Of a stretch of 64,000 bases of DNA, positions 36,533-50,648 are shown one piece after another (positions within the stretch are counted from its first letter, which is position 1; each line of letters opens with the position of its first letter). Origin of the DNA: Pratylenchus scribneri (Eukaryota; Nematoda; Chromadorea; Rhabditida; Pratylenchidae); NCBI GenBank assembly GCA_030063045.1, contig JAQSEB010000032.1:558001-622000 (forward strand). The letters run 5' to 3'. The translations under genes were made by a program, and so were the position numbers. The notes under the pieces are model-generated. The model was given only the letters and a program-made list of their open reading frames with translations. It had not been told where the DNA came from and searched no databases.

Positions 36533-37262
36533 ATGGAGACAACAAATGAAAATGGCTACATATTTTCGGATGGAGAATGGTAATAAAAATAAATAATAGC
36601 AAATATTCTTCCCTGAATATTTTAGGATTTCCCTTTCCGAATTTTCCATTCGACGCAACATTTCCTTTGCTTTTCGTCTTGTTTTGGGCACTTTTTGCAG
36701 TTCCCAACTTTGGGACTTCCTATTCAATCCAATTTGGATGGTTTTGTTTTATTTTTGCCAAATTCCCTCCATTTCCTTTCCCCGTTCCCCTCCATTTCAG
36801 CATGGCTATCTTTGGTCCCTCAATCAGCCCCATTCATTGGCCGACAATTCCGGAGGCAATTCTTTGGCTGATAAATCGGCAGCCGCCATTTTAGAGCATC
36901 AATTGCATTTGGTTGGACAATTTGAACGAATTGGACATGCTTTGTTCAGCACTTTGGCTGCCTGGCTTCTCCTCCAGTATTTCCAAAACCAATTTTAATT
37001 CTTCCTCCAATTTTCATTCAAATTCAGTTGTGCCAATTTTGGTCATTCAAATCAAACGGTTTGGCACCTCCTTCGAATTTCCCTCTGTTCCGGAGCAGTG
37101 GCCGGTCTTTCCCGTTCAATTCAACAACATCATCGACTTTATTCCTGCATTCATGAATGTTTCTATGTTTTCCTTCTTCTTTTCATCAATGGATTATGTC
37201 TTTGCCTCAGGATGCCATCAAAATCGAATGTCGAAGGAAATAATAAACCAAAAAAAAAATGA
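36533..37262 (+). CDS. Uncharacterised multi-helix membrane protein
   Basis: Four exons assemble in frame from the ATG at 36533: METTNENGYIFSDGEW; ISLSEFSIRRNISFAFRLVL with SQLWDFLFNPIWM; HGYLWSLNQPHSLADNSGGN through HALFSTLAAWLLL; and HCANFGHSNQTVWHLLRISL, SGAVAGLSRS, ECFYVFLLLFINGLCLCLRM, ending NKPKKK at 37262. Introns are about 45-60 nt with GT-AG borders. The hydrophobic stretches suggest three or four helices and a short basic C-terminus. I recognise no family. The gene is convergent with the cuticle collagen, the stops lying about 70 bp apart. Confidence 0.5.
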
Positions 37263-37331
37263 TTAAAATTTCACCAATAAATGTACAATAATTTATGCAA
37301 ATAAAATTATTATAAATCCCCTCCATTCCTC

Positions 37332-38843
37332 TCATCTCTTTCCGTATCCTCCACCTCCGGCTGGCATATTATAGGATGGATATTGCACGTTGGTTTGTTC
37401 CGCAAATCTTGGTTGCGAAGGGTCTGGGCCAGCCACAATGACGGAATCAACATTTTGGCATACACAAACTCCAGGCTGCCCCGGTGGGCCTTGAAGGCCG
37501 GGAGTTCCTTCTGGGCCTGGATAACCTAAAAAGAGACAAAATTAATCATATGCCTTAAATCGTCCATAATAAAATAACAAACCGGGTTCCCCTGGCTCTC
37601 CTGGACTGCCTGGATATCCTCGATCTGTAAATGAAAAACATGCCCCCAATCATTTTAATCCAACCCACCTCCTTGTGGCCCAGTCATTCCATTTCTTCCT
37701 GGCAATCCTGGAACACCACTTGCTCCTAAAATATCATCAATTTAATTGGAATTCTGATTCAAACTCGCCAATTGGTCCTGGCGGGCCTGGAAAAATTAAA
37801 AAATAAAAAAATTTTAACAAAAGAGGAAAATTTTAGAAAAATAAAAATTTCTCATTCTGAAGGATATTTTTTATCATTATTTTTCTCATTTTCTTGCCTG
37901 GATCGCCTGGAGGCCCTTCACGAACTTCACCTACAATCAAATAATATGTTAATTTCACCATTTTAAGCCATTTTTAACCATGCGGCGTTTCGCCCTTGTC
38001 GCCTGGCGGGCCAGGTGCCCCTTTGAAGCCGGGCGGTCCTTGTGGCCCTGGTTCGCCTGTAATTTGAATGAAAATGTACGAATTCTCCCCCATCTCATAA
38101 TCAACCCACCGGGTGCACCATCGTCTCCATCGCGTCCCTTTTCCCCAGGTGGCCCAACTGGGCCAACATCGCCTGGGAATCCGGGCCATCCTTTGATGCC
38201 TGGAGGACCTTTTGGGCATGGCCGGCATGGAGGCGGCTCCCTCCTCGGATGGATCGGACAAGTCTGATTGGGCGAAAGACCGGGAATACCGGGCTTTCCG
38301 GCGGCTCCTGGTTTGCCGGGAATTCCTGAGAAAATGGCATTCATTCATTTTTCCTTCCCATTTTCTTGCCTGGCTGTCCAGAAGGTCCTCTTGGCCCGGG
38401 AGGCCCTGGAATACAACAGCCTGGGCATTCAGTTTGCATTGGTATTCCGGTGCCCAATGATGATTGCGGAATTCCTTCTTCCGCCGATTCATAAATTTGT
38501 CTCCCTGTCCGATTTGTTCTAATTCCCACATTTCGATGTAATTCCAATTCTAATTGTGCCTCCCTGGTTGATTGTTCGCAAAAATGCATTTCCTGATGGA
38601 CATAATCTCAAATATATGGTTTTATTATGTATTTCTATTTGGCAAATTCACCAAGTGTCGTTTGAACTCTACTGTGCATTAAGGGCAAACTTAGGGCAAT
38701 GATTAGCAATGAAAGACAACTTGAAACATTTGTGTGGAATTCAATCCTTCTTATTAATATTACCTGAATGCAATTTGTAACCCGGTTACACATCGATAAA
38801 CTAATTCTCGGTTTATAATTCCCTCAACATGATTTTCGTCCAT
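37332..38843 (-). CDS. Nematode cuticle collagen (col family) 1
   Basis: Cuticle structural protein secreted by the hypodermis. The ATG at 38843 ([18 protein letters not shown]) leads into the membrane/signal segment [40 protein letters not shown] (the family's N-terminal block), then [15 protein letters not shown], which opens the first Gly-X-Y block. Several short Gly-X-Y exons follow, separated by Cys-containing interruptions ([19 protein letters not shown]), and the C-terminus reads [15 protein letters not shown], ending GGGGYGKR at 37332. A 44-nt intron (GTAATA...TTTCAAG) joins AF to SCLSLL. The related collagen at 39.6-41.1 kb shares the CVCQ tail, so the two look like tandem paralogues. 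Confidence 0.9.
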
Positions 38844-39620
38844 TCTTTGCCATCTAAAATCATTTTTTTTTGTTAATTTTTGTATTTTTATTTTGGCACC
38901 TTTCATCCCCTTCCGTATGCTTCATGCCAATGCCAATAATTATGATTGCCCTTGCTTTGATGAATTATCGTAAATATTTAGTTGGATTATTGAAGAGAAT
39001 TTGAAAAAGATTATAAAAAGGAAAAGGAGTGAATTTTCGGGAATTCCCTATTGATGCCCAAAATGTTTCCTTCCCACCTTCTATCCCCCCCCCCCCCCCC
39101 CTCCTTTGATTTGTTTCTTCCAAATTCATCAAACAAAATCAACAGCGAATCATTTGGGGGCAAACGCAATGAATGAAAAGGAAGGAAGGAAGGGAGGGAG
39201 GGGAATGAGGATTTGACCTGGAGCAACGAATGAATGAATCCGTAGAATGGAGTAATCAACAAGCAACAATGTTGGGCGATTGGAAAGGATGATTGAATGG
39301 GAAAAAGTGGCGATGACCTAAATGTGGGCAATGTTTGTGCCGGCTGCTTGAAAAGACAATGAATGATTTCACGCTAAATTTGTTCCGCCAATCCACAGCA
39401 ATGATTAAAATCCATACAAAAATTCCTAAACAATGATTGACTGGATGGGTGAAAACAACCATTTTAAGTGATTTCAAATATTTTTGACAATTATAAATTA
39501 ATTAATTAGTTTTATTCTTTAATCTATTTGGAATTCTGTGTGAGGAAATGAAAAAATAAATAAAAAATACATTGATGAATGAGTTAAAGTGAAATAAAAA
39601 AAAAAAGAAATATGGCATTT
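38844..39620. other. Intergenic with 17-nt poly-C run
   Basis: Spacer between two cuticle collagens, presumably holding the promoter of the first. It contains an uninterrupted run of 17 C at about 39085-39101. ORFs here are shadows. Confidence 0.5.
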
Positions 39621-41066
39621 TCAATGTTTCTTCTTCTTCCGTCCATAATATCCTCCACTGCTTTGTTTTGGCTGATAAGAAGGCGAGGCCGGCAATTGAT
39701 AGCCACCAGCTTCTGAAGGCATTGGCCTCTGATTCTCCGTAACCACCACTTCTGTATCCTGACAAACACAAGTACCTGCATAAAAATTAATTATTATTTG
39801 ATTATTAAATAGTCAATGAATGTGTAAAATACACAGAGCTAAAAGCATTTACCCGGTGTTCCAGATGGGCCTGGTTCTCCTGGTTGTCCTGGCTGTCCGG
39901 CGCCTCCCATTGGTCCTAGAGGCCCTGGCAATCCTGGCCATCCTTTTTCTCCCGCACTTCCGGCATAGCCATCTTCGCCATTTGGTCCTTGATGCCCTGG
40001 GGGTCCCCTTCAAATTTGCAAATTTACATATTTATAAACTGATCCTAACCAAGGCCCAGTTTCGCCAGGATCGCCGGGTGGCCCCGGAATAATATGTGCC
40101 TCTGGAGTGATTCCTTTATCGCCTGGTGGGCCATTTGGTCCTGGACCACCATCCGGGCCTGGAGGGCCATCTTCCCCTGGTTTGCCTGGCAAACCCGATT
40201 GCCCTGGTCGACCGGGTATTCCTGGGTCGCCGGACTTAAAAATCAGTAAACTTTCATAATTAATTTAATAAAACTTCTCCAGGAAAGCCGGGATGTCCTG
40301 AAAAAGAGTTTAGTTAATCAAAACTATTGAAGGGTTTGATGTGATTTACCTGGCGGGCCTCTGGGTCCCTGTGGGCAAGGCAAGCATGGGGGTGGTTCGA
40401 AAACTCGTTCCGGAATACATGAGGCATTCGGCGTTGTTCCTGGTCGGCCTTGGGCCCCATCCGGCCCTGGAGAACCGGGAATACCCGGTAGGCCAGAATC
40501 TCCGGGTGGTCCTCGTTCTCCTGGAACACAACAAGCTAATAAAAAGATTGAAATGATTAATTGAGGCAAAAATGGATGGACGGACCTGGACACTCTTGGA
40601 AAAGAGGGGCATTTGGTTGCAAAAGGGATGGGCTATAGCCCCCGTAATTTTGCTTTTGCCTTTTTGTACGATTTGATGCTTTTATAATTATTCCATCCGG
40701 AACGGCTCCCTCCATATCCAAGGCAGTCCTCTGATAAATTTAATGTACTATATCAACAATATTAATGGATTCATTCACTTCGCAAAAAGCAAAATCCTGA
40801 CGAGCAAATCCGGCCATACTATTTACATGGCCATAAAGTGATGGAAGTAATATGCATAGACATAAAAGTGCTCCAATACTGAATATGGAACTGATGGCAA
40901 TTATGCTTCGATATGCATTTTCCTTTAGTTCAAAATCCATAAAATCTTCATTTTTTCCATTTGTTGCATTTGCCGATTGAGAATGAAGGCCACCGTTCGT
41001 CTCCCCGGAATTAATGCCGGCCATCTGCTTTTTGTAAGAAAATGAAGGAAAATGAGTTTTAAACAT
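39621..41066 (-). CDS. Nematode cuticle collagen (col family) 2
   Basis: From an ATG at 41066 (a second Met at [11 protein letters not shown] is also possible), a Ser/Asn-rich head leads to the conserved N-terminal block [35 protein letters not shown] and FAFCE. Later exons give QECPG and [17 protein letters not shown], a Cys-containing interruption ([15 protein letters not shown]), further Gly-X-Y blocks (about 40010-40240 and 39850-40010), and the C-terminal [19 protein letters not shown] ending GRKKKH at 39621. Same gene plan as the neighbouring collagen 1: a paired-Cys CCxPG entry, CxPCP interruption and CVCQ tail. Both are on the minus strand, which supports a local duplication. Confidence 0.9.
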
Positions 41067-41820
41067 CACTGGAAGAAGGAGAAAATCAAAAGAAAGTCAC
41101 AGAATCTTTCGTTATGGGTCAATCCAATCACCCCCCACCGTCGGTAACATCCTCCGGCACTTTCGCCGCGCATGCCTTTCCCTATCTAGGATCAGTGGTT
41201 GGATAACCGGAGGAAAACTCTTCAAGCATTGAAGAAATTCAGTGGTCACCTGCCGTGGCGGGAATCGGCGGATCTGTGGCTGAAATTGACAGTGGGATGA
41301 CCCAATTCCTATTTTCACATATTTGTCGCCAATTCCCTTTTCATCCAATGTTGATTATTACACTTTGGTTAATGATAATGATATAAAATAAAATGAATAT
41401 GGCATTTTTATTCATCCAAATAGGAAATCTTAAATGAATAATGAACTTTTGAGGCAGTTAATGATGATTTTGAGATTGATTGTGAGAAAAATGTGCCCTT
41501 GAGCCTTCTTTCTTGATAATAGATACGATAATTAAAAAGTGTCTTTGGAAATTATTTAAATTTTTAAATATTGGCATTATGTTTTTGTTAAATTAATTTT
41601 TTTTTTATTCACAAACACAAATCTTATCTTTAAAAAATTTTGATGATCGCATCGCGATCGCTCGGATGATTCTTGTTTCTTGACTTGACATTGTCTTAGT
41701 TAGATTTGCTATTTTCGCCAAAATAAACCCAATTATTAATGTAGATAATTTATTTTAAGAGATCGATAATACCTATATTATTTATAAGCATAATTGTCAA
41801 CAAAGCAAGCAAAAATTGAA
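41067..41820. other. Divergent promoter region, collagen 2 / RBX1
   Basis: A minus ORF of 78 codons (41112-41348, MDEKGIGDKYVKIG) starts with ATG but has no recognisable motif. It may be a uORF or chance. The rest is AT-rich. Confidence 0.4.
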
Positions 41821-42354
41821 ATGTCCAACGAAGTTAATATGGAAGCTGAACAGAATCAGCCAGCCGCAACATCAAATGCCAATGGCGCTGTTGCTGTTAA
41901 AAAGCGCTTCGAGGTTAGGAATAAAATAAGAAACATTAATTTCTTTTGATATTTTAGGTGAAGAAGTGGAATGCAGTTGCATTATGGGCCTGGGTTTGTT
42001 TTTTTTTTCAACTTAATAATTTACAATTCATTAATTTAGGACATAGTTGTTGACACTTGTGCCATATGCCGCAACCATATCATGGATTTGTGCATTGAAT
42101 GCCAAGCAAACCAAGTTAGTTCGATGTTAAATGATAGCATACAAAAATATTAACAATTTAAGGCATCATCAACCAATGAGGAATGCACTGTCGCTTGGGG
42201 GGTCTGCAATCATGCCTTCCACTTCCATTGCATCTCGCGTTGGCTTCGTACTCGACAGGTTAACCATTCACAATTCGTAACTTTAATTCATTTTTGATTT
42301 CAGGTTTGCCCACTTGACAACCGTGATTGGGACTTCCAGAAATATGGACATTAA
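41821..42354 (+). CDS. rbx-1: RING-box protein 1 (RBX1/ROC1), cullin-RING ligase subunit
   Basis: The RING subunit that recruits E2 enzyme to cullin ubiquitin ligases. Five short exons from ATG 41821 give an Asn/Ala-rich head, [20 protein letters not shown], then the RING-H2 zinc ligands in order: [58 protein letters not shown], stop at 42354. Nearly identical to animal RBX1 over its whole length. It is the first gene of a plus-strand run (RBX1, RPS28, AlaRS, TEL2) with gaps of 170-240 bp. Confidence 0.97.
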
Positions 42355-42591
42355 AGAAAGAGATGAGTAAATAAGATTGACACCCATTTCTGAGACAATA
42401 TGTTTTGGTTTTAAATAATCTTTGTTCTGAATTCTCTGATTATAATTTCTTTGATAAAGTTTAAAATATTACATGCATTTTGAATTAAATGTTTATTAAC
42501 AAAATATTTTTATTATTAATGACATTCAACGTTTATTATATTCATTTTATAGAAGTGAATAAACATTCTGAACAAAACAATATAAAAAATT

Positions 42592-42883
42592 ATGGAGAAG
42601 CCAAATAAACTTGCTAAAGTTACCCGTGTTCTCGGCAAGTTTTATCATTTCACAAATATATTTACAAATTTGATAGGCCGTACTGGCAGTCAAGGTCAAT
42701 GCACCCAAGTGCGTGTGGAATTCCTGGATGACACCAATCGTTCAATCATTCGCAATGTTAAAGGCCCAGTTCGTGAAGGAGACATCCTCACTTTGCTGGT
42801 ATATTTATGCTTTTAATTAAATTCAACTTGATCAAATATAATTAATTTAGGAAGCTGAACGTGAGGCACGCCGTTTGCGTTGA
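42592..42883 (+). CDS. rps-28: 40S ribosomal protein S28 (eS28)
   Basis: Small-subunit ribosomal protein. The ATG at 42592 gives [15 protein letters not shown], then after intron 1 [20 protein letters not shown] and [20 protein letters not shown], and after intron 2 [10 protein letters not shown] with TGA at 42881-42883. Intron 1 (42635-42676, 42 nt) starts GCAAGT and ends GATAG. Only this GC-AG excision restores the invariant [10 protein letters not shown]. Reading through adds 14 residues that no eS28 has, and no GT donor works. Second gene of the operon-like cluster. Confidence 0.97.
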
Positions 42884-43085
42884 TCGGCTTCATTAATTGA
42901 AATGATGGCATGAACATTAATTTGTTTTCGAAAAATTGTTAACATTCTTGATTGATGGATAAAATTGTTGTTATTTTATTTTATAATTACCATTATTATT
43001 AAAAGTTAATCAAATTCATTCGTTTATTTATTTTTTTTTTTAATTTAAATGTTATAACGTAACATTGCAAGGTTGAATAGGTAAA

Positions 43086-46634
<3,549 letters not shown>

Positions 46635-46804
46635 ATAAAATTGACCAATTTATTCATTATTAATTGATATTTGTGCATTGAGAAAATATTGTTAATGAAA
46701 ATAAATTTGTTTTGTTAAATATATTTTAAAATATTTTGTTTATTTGTTTTATTCAAATTTATATTTATTAATTTTAATTTGCTTTGAAAATATTTATATT
46801 AAGT

Positions 46805-49584
46805 ATGGATGTTGTTATGGAAAATCAATTTCAACTGTTGATTCCACGGATTAAAAGGGCAGATGAGCGCAATTCAATCATTGCAACAATTAATGACATC
46901 CAAATGGTTTGAATAAATTAATTTAAATAAAAATGAATAATTTCAGTTAAATGAATCAACGGAATATTGGAGAATTATACAAAATGAATTTTTGGTTAAA
47001 TTGCAACCAGATTTATTTGCACAAATAACCGAAAATGAATTCAAAGATTTTTATGGTCGAATTTTTCTCAAATCTCCATTTCCGGCTCATTCATTTTTGA
47101 ATCTTATTCATTTTATTGGCTCAATACAAAAGAATGAATTATTCAAATTCAACAAATTATTGGATCTTATTTTGAATTTCCAAGTGGAATTATTGCATTC
47201 TTCATTCAAAAATAACGGTTAAATTCACATTAATTTTAAAATTGACATTTATTATTTAATAGATGAATTGAATAAATCGGCAATTCCTCGAGAACATTTT
47301 TCATTTGTCATTGCCAGTTTTTCGGATAGATTATACAATTTTGTTGGCCATGCTAATCAAAATTGTGCATCAACAATTGCTTTATTTGAAGAAAATTTGC
47401 TCAATTCATTTATTCAAATATTCGATGATCAATGTTCATTTTTGGATATTGAATTAATCGCGAATATTTTATCGGATTACAATTCAATCTCAAAAGAGGT
47501 AAATAATTTAAAACAAATTTTAATGAATAAATAGTTCATCAACAATTTTCTATTGGCTACTTTCCAAAATGAAGAATATGCAGAAGTTTTAAAGTCAATA
47601 TTTACTTTTTCGAATATTAACAGAAGAAAACGAGAGAATTTCATTACAACATTAATCAATTTTGCAAAAGATGGAAAAATGCTGCAGGTTTAAATATTAT
47701 TTAAATTAAAATAATTGTTAACTTATTTTAGAATTTCTTTGGTGAAACATTAAAATCTGATCCATTTCTTCGAAAATGTTTACTTGGCAAAGCAATTTTA
47801 ATTCCTCCGATTTCATATTCGATGCGAAATTCCAAAAAGATTGTTGAATATTTTTCATTTTATGAATCAGAATTGAACAATGCATTCATTGAATTGGTCC
47901 AATTATATTCGGATCAGTGCCGAATAATTGATTTAATTACTTTGAATGATCAATTTCAATTGTCCATCACAATTTATGATTTTTCCCATAAAATCAGGTA
48001 TCAAATTTAGAGCACAATTCCAATATATTTATTTTTATTATAGTAAAGAGAATCGATTGAAAATTCGAGAGGAAATGACAAATATTTTGGTCCCAGTTTT
48101 TCCTCAATTATTTCAAATTCCAGGTTTGTTTTATTATTCATTAATTTTTTTAAAATAATATTTTAAGATATTTCACGGCGACAAATTGCAATGTTTTTAG
48201 CTGAGAATATTTTTGCAATTTTCGAATGTCCTTCTCCACCAAAATTTGATTATATTTTCGATGAAGGAAATCTTCTCCTCCAGGAATTTATTGCAATCAT
48301 TAAAGAATACGAAAATAAATCAACAAAAATAATTGAAAAAGAAAACAAAAATGAAATGCTGAAGAGAAAACCAAAACAACAAAGACGGGTGAATCCAAGA
48401 GTGGAAATTTTGGACAGCGATGATGATGAGGAGGAGGATGAGCCAAAAACATCCGAAAAATGTGAATTAAATGGTCAAAATGAATTAGAGCAAAATGAAC
48501 TGGATAATGAATTTGCATATCTTCGAGATTGCATTGAATTTTTGCGATCAGAAAAGGAAGATTGGAAGAAATGGGAATTGGCCTTGAAAATAATTCCATT
48601 GAAATTCATCAATGAAGAAACATTGGGAATGGATGTTTTGGCCGTTGAATTAATTGAATTGATTCTTTTCCTGGAGGACCGATTCAACATCAAAAATTTT
48701 ACGGTTTGAAGAAACAAAAAAATATTATTTTGAATTTAATTTTAGGCAATTAAAACTCAAATTTTGAAATTAATTTTGGCATTTAAACCGGAATTGGTTT
48801 CCCGTTTGGCCAGATTATTCCAATCAAAAATTTGTTCAATTTCACAAAAATATTTGATTCTTTCTGCAATTGTTTTGGCCGCAAAATTTATATCGAAAGA
48901 TGGAAATGAGGAGGAAAGGACGAATAATTCAAATAATGAAAAGGTGAAATGAATTTTTAATGTATATTAAAAATAATTTTATTATAGATTTATACATTAT
49001 CAAAAAAGGAGCCAAAATTGGTTTGGCGTTCAGAAAAATTGGAAAATGAATTAAATGGAAGATTGGTTAAGAAGAATAAATTTGCCCCAATTGCCCAACA
49101 ATTTGCATTTCCTATTCTGGAAATTTGCACTTCAAATCAATTTTTGGTAATTAATTCAGCCGGGGGAATGTAATATAATTAATAATTTTCAGGAAAGGGA
49201 TTTTCTATTATTTGGCAAAACAATTTGGGCATTGGCTGAAATAATTCAATGCAGTAAAAATTCGCCATCAATTTTGAGGATATCCAGGTGGATTACATTT
49301 TAATTAAAATAATTACTTAAATTTATTTTAGTGCCACATTTTCATGGATTCAATTAATACTTTTCAACAATAATAAAATTGTGGAAAATACTTTTGTGCT
49401 TTCCAACTTGATGAATTGCATTTTGGCCATTTTGAACACATTGAACATTCAAATAATCAAGGAACATTTTATTGAAGAATTACAAATATTTATGGAATGG
49501 TTGGGCAGAAATAATGCGAAAATGGAGGGAAATGAAGCATTCTATTTATTATCATCAAAATTAAATGAAATATTCACCACCTAA
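46805..49584 (+). CDS. clk-2: TELO2/CLK-2-like protein (TTT complex, PIKK stability)
   Basis: TEL2 acts with Tti1/Tti2 in maturation of PIKK kinases (ATM, ATR, mTOR) and, in worms, in the S-phase checkpoint and lifespan (CLK-2/RAD-5). About 11 exons of HEAT-like helices from ATG 46805. The diagnostic block is the acidic CK2-type stretch VEILDSDDDEEEDEPKTS, followed by AYLRDCIEFLRSEKEDW, KWELALKIIPL, then LKLILAFKPELVSRLARLFQ and SQKYLILSAIVLAAKFI, matching the TEL2 C-terminal domain order (acidic loop, YLRDC, P.LV..L, QR/QK.IL..L..AA). Ends LNEIFTT at 49584. Last gene of the cluster, 170 bp after AlaRS. Confidence 0.85.
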
Positions 49585-49823
49585 TTCCCCTTTTTATTGT
49601 TTTAAACGGGTAAATGAACGAATTGAAATTATTTATTTGAATAAAATTGTCATAAAAATTCATCAAGCATTTAAAAATTAGGCGAATTAGAAAAAATTAA
49701 GAACATGTTCAGATTAGTGCGGGAATATGTGGAATATTCATTTTCTATAGAGATTCATCCATCCAAATTCCAAATAATAAATGGTCAGCATCAATTCAAT
49801 TCCTCTCCTCCTCCCTTCCGTTT
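49585..49823. other. Short convergent intergenic gap
   Basis: 3' flanks of TEL2 and the chimeric peptide gene; nothing else seen. Confidence 0.4.
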
Positions 49824-50067
49824 TCATCCGCTCCCTCCAATTGTGTTTCTTCCAAAAGAGGATTCACTGTATTCACAATTGTTTTTTTGCGCACTTTCCA
49901 CATCATCACAGCTCTAAATTATTCAAATATTTGTGATTAATTCAAATGTTTTTTTTCCTAACCTTTAATGCCTTCTCCTTTTTCGACCCTTTGTTTTTCC
50001 TTTGTATTGCTTTCCGAACAAAATAAACGACACCGCCAAAAACACAAACTACCAACATAATTGGCAT
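49824..50067 (-). CDS. Putative small single-helix membrane peptide, chimera with CAP-G2 last exon
   Basis: Exon 1 (50067-49963) reads MPIMLVVCVFGGVVYFVRKA, then a strongly basic stretch ending KKEKALK. A 49-nt GT-AG intron (49962-49914) joins exon 2 (49913-49824), SCDDVESAQKNNCEYSESSF, ending GGSG. Exon 2 and the intron are homologous to the last intron and exon of CAP-G2 at 60642-60830 (there SCDDVERAQRTIEKKV). A length change after SCDDVE.AQ shifts the reading frame, so the tail is new. Length about 64 residues. It could be a transcribed chimera or a decaying copy. Confidence 0.42.
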
Positions 50068-50537
50068 TTCTTCTTATTAGTGGGGAAAATTGAAATTAAA
50101 TTGTTTGATGGGTGGAAATTTTGGATGGGAATCTGGAAAGAATAGCATTTATTAATTGATTATTTATAATGTTCAACTGTAAATATGCTGATGATTCAAA
50201 GCACATTAAAATAATGAGTAAATTGTTGTTTGATTGTTTTATTCAAAAATTATCGAAAAATTGTTTAAAATAATGAGTACAATATTTTAATTTTTGGTTT
50301 GGCCAGGCCTTTGGTGATAGAGGAGAGGATGGTGTTTGGATGAAAAATAAGCGGGGGGAGGTTCAAATCTATTTAGAAAAAGTGAACAAATTGAAATATA
50401 GGAGAAGTTGGTGAGGCGCCGAATTGATGGGAGAAAGAAGGAAAAGAATTATTTACGGGGACGGATGGCCTGGAAATATTCGTTTTTAAATTAATAGGCT
50501 TCGAGACATTCTTCTTTTGTTTTCTTCCCATTCTCAT
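50068..50537. other. Intergenic, no gene seen
   Basis: AT-rich. It lies downstream of the CPEB coding region and probably contains its 3' UTR. Confidence 0.4.
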
Positions 50538-50648
50538 TCATCCACGAATCTGAAGAGCAGCACGATTTTCGGTTCCAATTGGTTGTTGGCGTTTGGACGG
50601 TTGATGTGAATTCATTGATGGACGAGAGTGTACATTCTTCCAGCAATC

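Noticed and set aside
41112..41348. 78-codon minus ORF between collagen 2 and RBX1
   Set aside because: Starts with ATG but shows no motif and lies in the expected divergent promoter region; kept only as a possible uORF.
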